From Granulicella sp. L60 (GTDB lineage Bacteria > Acidobacteriota > Terriglobia > Terriglobales > Acidobacteriaceae), in the NCBI RefSeq assembly GCF_009765825.1, contig NZ_LMUR01000010.1:299437-363436 (forward strand): 64,000 nucleotides of DNA, given 5' to 3'. The notes below the pieces were generated by a model. That model worked only from the letters and a program-made list of their open reading frames with translations. It was not told where the DNA came from and searched no databases. The translations under genes and the position numbers were made by a program. Shown one piece after another: positions 17,442 to 25,989 of this stretch; the first letter of the stretch is position 1, and the number at the start of each line of letters is the position of its first letter.

Positions 17442-17487
17442 TATGGAATATTGATTCCATAACGACTTATGTTATGTATATTCCATA
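17442..17487. promoter_or_regulatory. Probable TetR-family operator before the SDR gene
   Basis: TATGGAAT (17442-17449), ATTG spacer, ATTCCATA (17454-17461) is a perfect 8-bp-arm palindrome. A third half-site ATTCCATA recurs at 17480-17487. The pair lies 50-95 bp before the SDR start and just after the TetR gene. Confidence 0.6.
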
Positions 17488-17536
17488 TATGCGCCACGAT
17501 TTTGGTGGGATAGTCATTCGCAGCAAAGGAGAGCAA

Positions 17537-18271
17537 ATGTCAGAAGTTCTTAAGGGGAAAGTCGCCCTTATCACAGGAGGAAGCAGTGGCATCGGATTGG
17601 CCACTGCTGTGCGCTTCGTAAATGAGGGTGCTTACGTATTCATCACTGGGCGACGTCAAACGGAGTTGGACAACGCCAAAACTCTGATTGGTAGAAATGT
17701 CACTACGGTGCAGGGAGACGTGACCAAGCTCGCCGACCTCGACGCACTTTACGAGACGATCACGAGAGAAAAGGGTCACCTTGACGTAATCTTTGCGAAC
17801 GCAGGGGGCGGAGGGTTTGAGCCGTTTGAGGCAGTCACGCCAGAATCGTTCGATGCGACCTTCAATCTCAATATCCGTGGGACCTTCTTCACGATCCAGA
17901 AGGGCCTGCCACTTCTGAACGATGGCGCATCCATCATCATGACTGGTTCTATCGCAGCGGTGAAGGTGGTGCCATACCTGGGCACCTATGGAGCGGCGAA
18001 AGCGGCTCTTCGGTCGCTAGCACGAACATTGACCGTCGAGCTTAAGGACCGGAAAATCCGGACGAACCTGCTTAGTCCTGGCCCAGTCGATACACCGCCG
18101 ATGGCGGGATTTCCAAAAGAGGTGCTTGGGGCCATGGTGGCTTCTATTCCATTGGGGCGTATGGCCTCTTCGGAAGAACTGGCCGCCGCCGCCTTATTTC
18201 TTGCGTCGAGTGAATCGAGCTTTATAACCGGAATTGAGCTCTTTGCAGACGGAGGTGCAGCTCAAATCTAA
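17537..18271 (+). CDS. Short-chain dehydrogenase/reductase (SDR)
   Basis: 244 residues of the classical SDR type: cofactor motif LITGGSSGIGLATAVRF, NAGG at about residue 88, catalytic Ser in IIMTGSIAAVKV, and YGAAK (Tyr/Lys). It oxidises or reduces an unidentified carbonyl compound with NAD(P)H. ATG 17537 has AAAGGAGAG upstream; the frame above it lacks a ribosome site. Control by the adjacent TetR protein is inferred from the operator-like palindrome. Confidence 0.92.
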   Translation: MSEVLKGKVALITGGSSGIGLATAVRFVNEGAYVFITGRRQTELDNAKTLIGRNVTTVQGDVTKLADLDALYETITREKGHLDVIFANAGGGGFEPFEAVTPESFDATFNLNIRGTFFTIQKGLPLLNDGASIIMTGSIAAVKVVPYLGTYGAAKAALRSLARTLTVELKDRKIRTNLLSPGPVDTPPMAGFPKEVLGAMVASIPLGRMASSEELAAAALFLASSESSFITGIELFADGGAAQI

Positions 18272-18283
18272 GGAATCAAAACG

Positions 18284-18334
18284 AAGGTGCGTGGAGGCTC
18301 TATCCGATCCTCCGGGCACCTTTGTTCTTGCTTT
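18284..18334 (+). terminator. Rho-independent terminator after the SDR gene
   Basis: Arms AAGGTGC (18284-18290) and GCACCTT (18316-18322), plus an inner GGAGG/CCTCC pair (18293-18297 and 18309-18313), are followed by the T-rich stretch TTGTTCTTGCTTTCC. Confidence 0.6.
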
Positions 18335-18638
18335 CCGAAACTACGAACGGACGAATCGGGTTAAGGCAGCCACAGATGTTGTCTGCCACGCAGAGCTAGC
18401 TGCGATCTTAAACAGAAGGCACACGGTCTCCGCGCTCGAAATATAACCCAATCCAATCGCAGTTGCACTGACTGTAACGACCAGGGCCATAAGGATACAA
18501 ATTGGAGGGGGGCATTCGTCAGTTCATTTCTGTTGGGCTTGCACTTACTCTGCCGATCAAATCTCGCGCCTGTGGGGCCTCAGCTCACCCGGTCAACGAC
18601 ACAGTGTGGCCGTGCGCTCTGCGCAATGCGGAGGTGTG
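18335..18638. other. Intergenic region before the HTH protein gene
   Basis: About 300 bp with no convincing gene. It must hold the promoter of the next gene; GGAGG sits at its end, 5 bp before the ATG. No repeats or RNA structures stand out. Confidence 0.4.
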
Positions 18639-20264
18639 ATGCCATTCCACAGGCGAAACGCATACTTTGAAAGCGCGGAGACCCGAGATCGGCTGATGCG
18701 GCTGTGGAAGGTTTCCAAGCGAGAGCTTGGGCTCGGACGCGGCAACAAGTTTTATCTGCCCACTCTGGCGAATCTGGCACGATTCGCTCGGACGTTACAT
18801 CTGGATACCGGCGGAGCTCTTCGGGCGTTCGGGATCGATCCGAATGTGATTCGGGATACTACCTGGCGTTGGCGTTCCGAACGCACTCGGCCTATCAGCT
18901 CGTATGAATTTGATCGCGGAGGGATGATCACGGTTCCTCTTGCATATTCAACGGACGCGTCAGTATGGGAGAGAAATGCTTTTCTCAGCGAATTGGTTCC
19001 TCGCTTTCAAAGTGTACCGAGACGGGCGCTTGCGAATGAGTTGTGGCAGAACGCGCAATGCTACTATGCGCGGTTGGGATTGGGAGACTTTAGCTGTCTA
19101 CCCCTAATACCGCCAGGAGCCTCGCTACAGATCGGGCGAGTCAGTGCGGGCGAGAGGGCGAACCCGGACCCGAAGACGCTTTACTTTATGAAGCTGCCAT
19201 ATGGTTATGGCTGTGGTTACTGTCGTTTATTGCCCGAGGCATTGGAAGTCCATGAGGTTGGCGAAAGATTCCCGCCCAAGCGTTTCCGGTACCTGGGGCC
19301 TGCGCTGAGTGAGGACGTCGCCGCGGAACCGGACCCTGGACGCCGAGCGAAACTTGAGGCCGAACGGCTGATACGAATCTGTGAGAATCGGGTCCGGATC
19401 TTGGGGAAAATAGTTGCCTTCTATGTTGACTTTGAAGAGCCATGGGCCGAGGCGAACAGGCGGTGTGATGAGCCAAGCGACGTCCCGGCTAGACTGATCG
19501 CTGAAATGGGGTCGTTAGCGGAGCTGGTTGAACTGGAGAGAAGACGTTGGAGATGGACACAACATGAGCTGGACGCCTTCTCAGAGCAGATTCACTCCGC
19601 AATCGGCTTTACCGTGAGCGGTCGCAGAATCCAGGGAATCGTCAGGAGCGAGACACCTCGCCTGAGCACAGCGGTTGCTCTGAGTGTGTTGTATTGTCAT
19701 CGCCTGGAGGATGTTCTTGCGAAATGCGGACTACTCCTTCCAGACTCGACGCGCTACGACCTTCAAACGCTCCTGGCTGCGACTTCGGTTGATGACCTAC
19801 CAACACTTGAGGATTTGGACAGCCGGGTAGGTTCGCCTCCTGAGCCTTTCAGCCGGCATACCGACCTGCTTCGAGAATGGATACAGTTTCCCTCGGTGTT
19901 GCCGTCGTTGGAGCCGTCTCTTTCCCTGCGGAGCACGCGAAAGATTTTGCGCCTCAATCAGACTTCACTCTATAAGGGACTTGACCCGCTTTTGCCAACT
20001 GGCTCTCTGCTGATAGCAGAGACGCAGTTCCGGAGTCGTTCAATGCTCCGAGAGGAAGAGATGAATCTACCAAAATGGAGACGACCTATCTATGTGTTTG
20101 AGACCCGTCGCTTAGGATTGATCTGTAGCCACGCTGCTCGGAACGAAACTGGGGAAATAGTCACTTTGCTCCCTTGCTCCGGCTCAGAACAAGCGCCTCA
20201 GATCTTCCGGTCGCAGGATATTGATCTGATCTCCGTGGTGGTTGGTGCCGCTTCGCGCTTTTAG
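18639..20264 (+). CDS. Large uncharacterised protein with two HTH-like segments
   Basis: 541 residues, not assigned to a family I can name. Residues about 20-60 (LMRLWKVSKRELGLGRGNKF, then YLPTLANLARFARTLHLDTG) and about 305-370 (RRRWRWTQHELDAFSEQIHS, then PRLSTAVALSVLYCHRLEDV) resemble XRE-type helix-turn-helix units. The C-terminus (LDPLLPTGSLLIAETQ through PIYVFETRRLGLICSHA) resembles the beta-rich fold of S24/LexA-like C-terminal domains, but no Ser-Lys protease pair is evident. It may be a DNA-binding regulator. ATG 18639 has GGAGG 5 bp upstream, favoured over a GTG at 18606. Confidence 0.55.
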   Translation: MPFHRRNAYFESAETRDRLMRLWKVSKRELGLGRGNKFYLPTLANLARFARTLHLDTGGALRAFGIDPNVIRDTTWRWRSERTRPISSYEFDRGGMITVPLAYSTDASVWERNAFLSELVPRFQSVPRRALANELWQNAQCYYARLGLGDFSCLPLIPPGASLQIGRVSAGERANPDPKTLYFMKLPYGYGCGYCRLLPEALEVHEVGERFPPKRFRYLGPALSEDVAAEPDPGRRAKLEAERLIRICENRVRILGKIVAFYVDFEEPWAEANRRCDEPSDVPARLIAEMGSLAELVELERRRWRWTQHELDAFSEQIHSAIGFTVSGRRIQGIVRSETPRLSTAVALSVLYCHRLEDVLAKCGLLLPDSTRYDLQTLLAATSVDDLPTLEDLDSRVGSPPEPFSRHTDLLREWIQFPSVLPSLEPSLSLRSTRKILRLNQTSLYKGLDPLLPTGSLLIAETQFRSRSMLREEEMNLPKWRRPIYVFETRRLGLICSHAARNETGEIVTLLPCSGSEQAPQIFRSQDIDLISVVVGAASRF

Positions 20265-20746
20265 GCAACATATCTCTGATTCCAAAATGAAGAAAAGCAC
20301 ACAAATTTCTAATAGATAATTGGGCTACATGTTGCTAAACCTTTAGAAAGAAATGAATAAGCGTTGAGGCTGCCATCGCTAAACCGATTCACCCCGGACA
20401 TATTGCAACTGGCAGTAAAATGATTCGACGAACTGGTCCAACCGGTCGTCGCTCCAGATAGAGAGCATTTGGAACAGGTGGTCGCAGTGCGACCGGGTCT
20501 TAGGTGTAGTGCCGAGCGATCATGTGCTTTTCCCAGGCTTGTCGAGTTGTGAGTGTTGAATTGTTCGTGACTGTGGAGGCTCAGATCCTTTGATGCGTCG
20601 TCAGAGATTCAAGTTTTCAGACTCCCGTATGTCAGCGATCCCCGCGAAATCTGACAATTCAACTCAAAACTTGTTAGCCCATTCCATCGAGGCGCGGAGG
20701 GCTAAGGGAAATAGCTATTGCCCCGAGAGCTTGTGGAGAACGTCCT
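20265..20746. other. Intergenic region, 482 bp
   Basis: The first 80 bp are AT-rich relative to the surroundings. A small dyad GGTCGCA-G-TGCGACC lies at 20480-20494. An open frame of 62 codons from 20590 overlaps the next gene's start and has no clear ribosome site, so it is not called. Confidence 0.4.
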
Positions 20747-21439
20747 GTGAAGAAGCCTCTTTCCGGCCCCAGACGTGAGGCGCTAGATCGGCTAAAGCGG
20801 AAGCCAACGGAGGTCCCCGTGGTAACCGGTCAAGAGAGTGTATCTGGACATTCGCAGACAACGCGATTGCTTTTCTGTGGGGTTCAAAACGATGAGGATC
20901 TTAGAAAGTTCAAGGACGCGTTGGGCGAGGTCGATTTTGTTTCCGTCCACTCGACAGAACCGGATGAGGTCTTGCCGTATTGGCGACACTTCATGCCGCA
21001 CTACACGATTCTCGGTAGCCAGGATGAAGAATCGATCAAGGCCGCTCTGGAGGTTCTGCGTGATGTGGCCGGCAAGGAAGACGATTGTGCCGTGCTGGCG
21101 GCCACGATTACGGAGCAGCTCAAACTTGACCGGACGCTAAGCGAGAGACAGGCAGAGATCGTCCGCTATCTCGCGAACGGTTGTAGCAACAAGCAGATCG
21201 CCGAGTTCATGGAGGTCCAACCGAGAACCGTCAAGGAATGGCTGACGGAACTGTTCCGTATCTTCTATGTAGGGAACAGGACGGAGCTGGTAGGGCGCTT
21301 GAACGAGATCAACTGGGCCGAGTCGGCTGCGTTGTTGAAGATTGATGTCCACAAGAACGAAAAGCTCGAACTGGTGCAACGACCAGATTCCGACGATTGC
21401 GACCTCGAAGCGGACGGGACAAGGGGCCGAAAGAAATGA
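20747..21439 (+). CDS. LuxR-type HTH regulator without a receiver
   Basis: 230 residues. The C-terminal half has a LuxR/GerE HTH (about 128-190: LSERQAEIVRYLANGCSNKQ, then IAEFMEVQPRTVKEWLTELF). The N-terminal 120 residues (LLFCGVQNDEDLRKFKDALG) have alternating strand/helix spacing like a receiver, but I do not see a full acidic pocket, so phosphorylation is doubtful. GTG start with GGAGA about 9 bp upstream. Part of the orphan-regulator group 18.6-22.8 kb; targets unknown. Confidence 0.75.
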   Translation: MKKPLSGPRREALDRLKRKPTEVPVVTGQESVSGHSQTTRLLFCGVQNDEDLRKFKDALGEVDFVSVHSTEPDEVLPYWRHFMPHYTILGSQDEESIKAALEVLRDVAGKEDDCAVLAATITEQLKLDRTLSERQAEIVRYLANGCSNKQIAEFMEVQPRTVKEWLTELFRIFYVGNRTELVGRLNEINWAESAALLKIDVHKNEKLELVQRPDSDDCDLEADGTRGRKK

Positions 21440-21477
21440 CCAAACTACACACGGGAGCTTTGCTCAGAAGCTAATTC

Positions 21478-21747
21478 CTACTTACGTCTTTTGGGCCGTT
21501 TCGGATGGACGTCGTCCGCTTCATTTTCAATGTCGATAAAGAGACTGCTGACGTGAACCTCAAGCCCATTTGCAATTCTTTCGGCCATACCCACAGTGAT
21601 GTCGGTCTTTCCTCGCTCGATCACCGAAATGTAATTCTGATTTTCTTCGGGGACCATGGCGACGGCCAGATCCAATTGCTTCCATCCTCGTTCTTTGCGC
21701 AGTCTTCTGATTCTGCGACCTAAGAGGATGCGAATACTGGTTGCCAT
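21478..21747 (-). CDS. XRE-family HTH regulator
   Basis: 89 residues, essentially one Cro/CI-type HTH: LLGRRIRRLRKERGWKQLDL, then YISVIERGKTDITVGMAERI and a basic tail (HPKRPKRRK). It is convergent with the LuxR-type gene, 38 bp away. A perfect 26-bp palindrome begins 29 bp upstream of its ATG, which is the classical position of an autoregulatory operator. Confidence 0.88.
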   Translation of the reverse strand: MATSIRILLGRRIRRLRKERGWKQLDLAVAMVPEENQNYISVIERGKTDITVGMAERIANGLEVHVSSLFIDIENEADDVHPKRPKRRK

Positions 21748-21775
21748 CCCTTTAGGATCACGGTATTCTCAAAAT

Positions 21776-21801
21776 CAAATAGCCGGTATACCGGCTATTT
21801 G
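21776..21801. promoter_or_regulatory. Perfect 26-bp palindrome, likely XRE operator
   Basis: The arm CAAATAGCCGGTA (21776-21788) is followed directly by its exact reverse complement (21789-21801). It shares the ATAGCC/GGCTAT halves with the 18-bp palindrome at 22806-22823. Confidence 0.6.
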
Positions 21802-22013
21802 GGGTTGAATAATCTCGACCTAAATCGAGACTTCATGCCCCCTGCTGTATCGTAGCGTTACTGATAACTGTGTCTTTAGAGGATTGGCATTTCGTGGCAC
21901 CGTGGCCATTTTCTATTCGGCTGAGTAGAGAGATTGCAGGTGTCCGCTTTGGGTTGTTGGCGAAAGGGCAGGGTCAGTAACCCCATCTAGGCGTTTTTGG
22001 AGAGCTCCTCAAG

Positions 22014-22775
22014 ATGAAGCGGCGCAGGGTCCTTTTGGTAGATGACGATGATGAGAGTTCGCGAAAAACAGAAAGAGCACTCCGATTTCGCGAATGGGAT
22101 GTTCTCCGCGTGAGGAAGCTGGACGACGGTCTCTGTGCGCTCAACGAGGGGACCTTCGATACGGTGCTGGTAGATCTCTGCGGCGAAGAGGGACTTCTAG
22201 CCGCGCTTTCATTGAAGGGGCATTTGCGGGAGATCGGGAGCCTGGCGTCCGTGCTCATGATTTCGGCAGGCGGACACCTTGAAGAACTGTCCGCTCTCGA
22301 GGCTGGGGTAGACGACTGGATCGCGAAGCCAAGCACGCCGGCAGTTGTTGAAGCACGGCTGCGGATTCGGCTTCTCCGTCGTTCGGAGATGCGATCGTTG
22401 TCTGCTGGTGCCTTTGAGATTGATCTCGACAGTCACGTCGGGAAGCTGGGGGGGCGGGAGATCTGTTTCACCGAAACCGAGACGAAAGTGCTCGAAGTTC
22501 TGCTGGAGCACCCCGGACGCATCGTCAGTAAGATGGCGCTCATTGAGCGGGTATATGGTCTCGGCTATCCAGGAACAGATCATGGTTTACAGAGTGCGGT
22601 GAAACGCATTCGTCTGAAGATCGAGGCAAACCCAAAAGAACCTGTCTGTCTCCTCAATGTGCATGGTCAAGGCTACCGATTTGATCCGCCCAAAATTGTG
22701 ATGTCGATCTCTGAGGCTCCAAAGCGGACTCGATCAGACGAGCGTCCTGCTCCTGAACTCGTAGCGAGTCGTTGA
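22014..22775 (+). CDS. OmpR/PhoB-type response regulator
   Basis: 253 residues: receiver domain (RRVLLVDDDDESSRKT, Asp in TVLVDLCGEEG, Ser in VLMISAGG, Lys in WIAKPSTP) and winged-helix output domain (about 135-225: FTETETKVLEVLLEHPGRIV, then HGLQSAVKRIRLKIEANPKE and VHGQGYRFDPP). The DLCG segment replaces the usual DxxMP. No partner kinase gene is adjacent, so it is an orphan. A proline/arginine-rich tail follows the output domain. Confidence 0.85.
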   Translation: MKRRRVLLVDDDDESSRKTERALRFREWDVLRVRKLDDGLCALNEGTFDTVLVDLCGEEGLLAALSLKGHLREIGSLASVLMISAGGHLEELSALEAGVDDWIAKPSTPAVVEARLRIRLLRRSEMRSLSAGAFEIDLDSHVGKLGGREICFTETETKVLEVLLEHPGRIVSKMALIERVYGLGYPGTDHGLQSAVKRIRLKIEANPKEPVCLLNVHGQGYRFDPPKIVMSISEAPKRTRSDERPAPELVASR

Positions 22776-23207
22776 TCTGAGCGTACCCTCACGCCAAAGG
22801 ATCTTTATAGCCAATTGGCTATACCGTGCCGGTAAATAGCGGGTACTGCGACGGATATCCCCGCGCCAAACCTTCTACCATGACATCAAAAAGCGTCTCC
22901 GATTAGAAGGGCGCATCAGCGTTGGCTGGGCGCGTGGAGGTCCTATGTCTTCCACGATCCTGCAAACGCTGGACCAGATAAAGATGCTTTTCTTCCAAGT
23001 CCCAGAGTTACCAATTCAGCGGTGTCGCCGGGCGAGCATGTTGATTGGAGCAACAGATGGTGGCATCCCAATTCGCTGTTCTACCCACGTCGGCTCGACG
23101 GGGCGCGTCCGCAGGTCCTGCTCCTCGCCGCTCAGTCTCTGATTGGCGACCGGACGATTCATCCCAATCCACATATGTCGGCTTACGTCCTTCCGAGGAG
23201 AAGCCCT
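22776..23207. other. Intergenic region before the sigma-factor gene
   Basis: 432 bp holding the 18-bp palindrome at 22806-22823 and presumably the ECF promoter. A 65-codon frame at 22945-23142 has GGAGG upstream but encodes no recognisable protein; it may be a leader peptide or chance. Confidence 0.4.
22806..22823. promoter_or_regulatory. Perfect 18-bp palindrome related to the XRE operator
   Basis: TATAGCCAATTGGCTATA. It has the same ATAGCC/GGCTAT half-sites as 21776-21801 but a 4-bp instead of 8-bp centre. It lies 30 bp after the OmpR-type gene and upstream of the sigma/anti-sigma pair. Confidence 0.5.
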
Positions 23208-23750
23208 ATGTCTAAGAGCGAAGCCTCCCAACGGTCCTGGCGTGATGTCTTTGCAGTGTACGAGAGCAGTTGGCATTCGGTTTACCGTCGTGCGCGATCA
23301 ATCGCGAGGAACCATCAGGACGCCGAGGATGCAACTCAAGAGGCTTTTCTTCGGCTATACGAGCAAACGGAGTCTGATGAGAGACGGTTTGCGAGTCCGG
23401 TGGCATGGGTCAACACCGTGGCAAAAAACCTCATTTTGGAAGGGTTTCGGCGAGCGAAGCGTGAGGATACGATAGACGCTGATGATGCGACCTTGTTTGA
23501 GGAGCTTGCCTATCAAGGGGAAACCCCGGAGGAGTCGGCGGTCGCCGGCCAGGAGACCGAGCGATTGCGGTCTGTCCTGTTAGGATTGCCAGCTATAGAA
23601 CAGCAATGCCTTAGTCTTATGGCAATGGGATGGAACTTCAGGCAGATCGCGAATGCGACAGGGTTGTCGTACCACGCAACGATTGACAAGACGCGCAGAG
23701 CACTGAGAAAAGTAGGAAACGGAATTGGGGACGACAGAGCAAATCCATAG
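23208..23750 (+). CDS. ECF-type RNA polymerase sigma factor
   Basis: 180 residues with region 2 (RRARSIARNHQDAEDATQEA, then FLRLYEQ and the -10 recognition stretch SPVAWVNTVAKNLILEGFRR) and region 4 (LPAIEQQCLSLMAMGWNFRQ, then IANATGLSYHATIDKTRRAL). ATG 23208 has GAGGAG 8 bp upstream; the longer frame has no support. It lies 1 bp before the anti-sigma gene, so the two form a pair. Regulon unknown. Confidence 0.9.
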   Translation: MSKSEASQRSWRDVFAVYESSWHSVYRRARSIARNHQDAEDATQEAFLRLYEQTESDERRFASPVAWVNTVAKNLILEGFRRAKREDTIDADDATLFEELAYQGETPEESAVAGQETERLRSVLLGLPAIEQQCLSLMAMGWNFRQIANATGLSYHATIDKTRRALRKVGNGIGDDRANP

Positions 23751-23751
23751 C

Positions 23752-25239
23752 ATGTCGAAAAGATCCCATCTAAGCGACGACGTTTTGCTCCTCATCACGA
23801 TGAGGGAACTTCCGAAGACCGCCAGGCAAGAGGCCGCCGACCATCTTCGTCAGTGTGCGAGCTGCCGCCAAAGGCTGCGCGGATTTTTCGATGTCCGCCG
23901 CAACATGCAGCAACTCGGGGATCAGGAGTTGCGCGCCTTCGCTTCGGGAGTCTCCGAGACGGAAGTCAGTAACCATCCGTCTGCGGGAAGAGTTTTCGGC
24001 TTCGTTGGGACCTCACTGGCGGCGGTGTTCCTTGTGGTCGCTGGTTACCTTGCGTTAGTGAAACCACGCACAGTCAGCGCAGATGAACTTCTGTCGCGCG
24101 CCACTTCGCATGAAACCAACCTCGCTGAGCCCAGACGCTACAGTCTGCGGATGGGCAAAACGAATTGCGTCGATGGCGTACCGGGTCCGAAGGGGGTCTC
24201 AGTTGGAAAGCCAAGCCCTTGTGAAAGTATTCGTCGAACGCTGGTGAAAGGGAAATGGGACGTAGCTCACCCGCTGGCTGCCGCTTCCTTTCAGAGTTGG
24301 CGACACTCACTCTCGAGGCCCCATGATGTCGTTACTCAAGATGAGAAGACCTGGAAGCTCCGGACTGAAACGGATAGTGGTGAGCTCCGGGCGGCCAGCA
24401 TCAGTGTTCGCAAATCTGATTACGCACCCCAAGTGATCACGCTTGAATACGCTGGTCTCGAACCGATCTTCATCGAAGAGGCTTCGATTCCCGAGTTTCC
24501 AGTCCCAGAAAGAAGCCTGGAGACGGCTTCCTCCGGAGTCAACAAAATGCCTTTAGAAGCGGAGCCTGATCCGCTCGACGTTCGCGAAGTTCGCGCATGG
24601 GTGACGTTACATAAGGTAGGCGCGGATTCTGGATGGGAAGCAACGGTGATCCGCCAGCCTGATCGAGTGATTGTGGGTGGCTTAGTAGGCGACGCGACAA
24701 GACAGAAGGAGATCGAGTCGGCAATGGCTCAAGTCGATCCGCAGATTGAGATCGAACTTCACACAACGGCATCGGCGACGGCATCGGACCGTTCATTGTT
24801 TCCAGAGCGGCAGTTGGGAGCTTCAGCTCCTCCCCTTGCAGAGGACTGGCTGGAGCAGCACTTTCCGGCACCAAATGAGCGAAGTGCCTACTCCAGCCAT
24901 GTGTCTGAACTGTCGCGGTCGTTGTTGGGTCAGATTTTCTTGTACAGCAAGTTAAACTCGCGCTATCAGGTCCTTCACGCCTGTCCCTGCGCGAAGGATC
25001 TTGAGCCTGACCTCTCGTCCCAGCGTGAACGCATCGCTTCTCTCCAGCAGGAGTTGGCATCCATCCTTGCTCCTGTCATCGGTGACCAGGCAGTCCACAA
25101 GCCGGTAAGGCCGCTGACATATCCCCAAGTGGTAGAGCTCGACAGACTGGTGCGGAATACATTTACTGCTCAGTCAGAATCCTCAACGACACTCTCCGAA
25201 GCCTTGGACGGACTGCGGTCGGGTCTTTCGAAGCCTTAG
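23752..25239 (+). CDS. Membrane anti-sigma factor with zinc-finger (zf-HC2) domain
   Basis: 495 residues. The cytoplasmic N-terminus carries the HxxxCxxC zinc motif in ADHLRQCASCRQRL (about 30-43). One membrane helix follows (GTSLAAVFLVVAGYLALV, about 82-100), then a long extracytoplasmic part of nearly 390 residues with two Cys pairs (KTNCVDG/SPCES and HACPCAK). This fits a sequestering partner of the preceding sigma factor that senses an envelope signal. The start at 23752 is preferred over the TTG at 23725, which lies inside the sigma gene. Confidence 0.82.
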   Translation: MSKRSHLSDDVLLLITMRELPKTARQEAADHLRQCASCRQRLRGFFDVRRNMQQLGDQELRAFASGVSETEVSNHPSAGRVFGFVGTSLAAVFLVVAGYLALVKPRTVSADELLSRATSHETNLAEPRRYSLRMGKTNCVDGVPGPKGVSVGKPSPCESIRRTLVKGKWDVAHPLAAASFQSWRHSLSRPHDVVTQDEKTWKLRTETDSGELRAASISVRKSDYAPQVITLEYAGLEPIFIEEASIPEFPVPERSLETASSGVNKMPLEAEPDPLDVREVRAWVTLHKVGADSGWEATVIRQPDRVIVGGLVGDATRQKEIESAMAQVDPQIEIELHTTASATASDRSLFPERQLGASAPPLAEDWLEQHFPAPNERSAYSSHVSELSRSLLGQIFLYSKLNSRYQVLHACPCAKDLEPDLSSQRERIASLQQELASILAPVIGDQAVHKPVRPLTYPQVVELDRLVRNTFTAQSESSTTLSEALDGLRSGLSKP

Positions 25240-25410
25240 CAGCGTTCGGTTGCATCCCTTCCGATGAGCGCTAGTGATCTCGGACCGCAATAACTCGTGT
25301 GAATTTATTTACATTCCATTAACGAATACCCGACCTGCCAATCATCATGCGAGTACACCTAAGCAATCTTGGTTCGGGGTATCCATTCAGTGAGTCTCTC
25401 TTTTCTGCGA

Positions 25411-25956
25411 ATGTCCGCACGATCTCTTTCGTCCTTGTCTTCGGTAACAATCATTGCTTTCGTCCTCGGAACGTCCGTAGTAGCCCTTGGCGCTCAGCCC
25501 GATCAACCCACCATGGGTGCGGTTACGGTTGGCAAATCAGCTCCTGCCTTCAGTGTTGTCACATTGGATGGCAAAGAGGTTTCGCTTTCAAACTATAGGG
25601 GGAAAGCCCTGATCGTGAATTTTTGGGCGACTTGGTGCGGAGCTTGCAAACTGGAAATGCCCTGGCTGGCGCAGCTCCGCGATGAGTACGCCAACCGAGG
25701 GTTTGAGGTAGTGAGCATAGTCACTGACGGTGCCAGTGAAGAAGCTGTAAGGCGGATTGCCGACAAGTACGGTGTGAAGTATACGGTCGCTCGTTGCAAT
25801 CATAAAACCGCTCAAGCATACGGCGGCCTCCCATATTTGCCGGAATCCTTCTACATCGGCAGGGATGGGAAGGTGATCCTCGCATCTGCCGATGCAGGCT
25901 CCAAAGAGGAGATTGAAGCAAACATTCGTAGACTGCTAGGACTTAGCCCCAAATAG
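25411..25956 (+). CDS. TlpA/ResA-like exported thioredoxin-fold protein
   Basis: 181 residues. An N-terminal signal segment (SSVTIIAFVLGTSVVALGAQ) precedes an AhpC/TSA-Redoxin domain with the active site NFWATWCGACKLEMPWLAQL and the cis-proline region GGLPYLPESFYIGRDG. Likely a periplasmic thiol-disulfide reductant. ATG 25411 is used because the open frame upstream begins with TTG; no strong ribosome site is visible. Confidence 0.85.
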   Translation: MSARSLSSLSSVTIIAFVLGTSVVALGAQPDQPTMGAVTVGKSAPAFSVVTLDGKEVSLSNYRGKALIVNFWATWCGACKLEMPWLAQLRDEYANRGFEVVSIVTDGASEEAVRRIADKYGVKYTVARCNHKTAQAYGGLPYLPESFYIGRDGKVILASADAGSKEEIEANIRRLLGLSPK

Positions 25957-25989
25957 TCGGAACGCGGCATTAATAAAGGTGTGGGTCTT

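Noticed and set aside
20590..20778. 62-codon frame overlapping the LuxR-type gene start
   Set aside because: Weak ribosome context and no recognisable protein; the downstream GTG start has a good GGAGA.
22945..23142. 65-codon frame with GGAGG before its ATG
   Set aside because: No domain, no membrane or leader-peptide character; kept only as a note in the intergenic entry.
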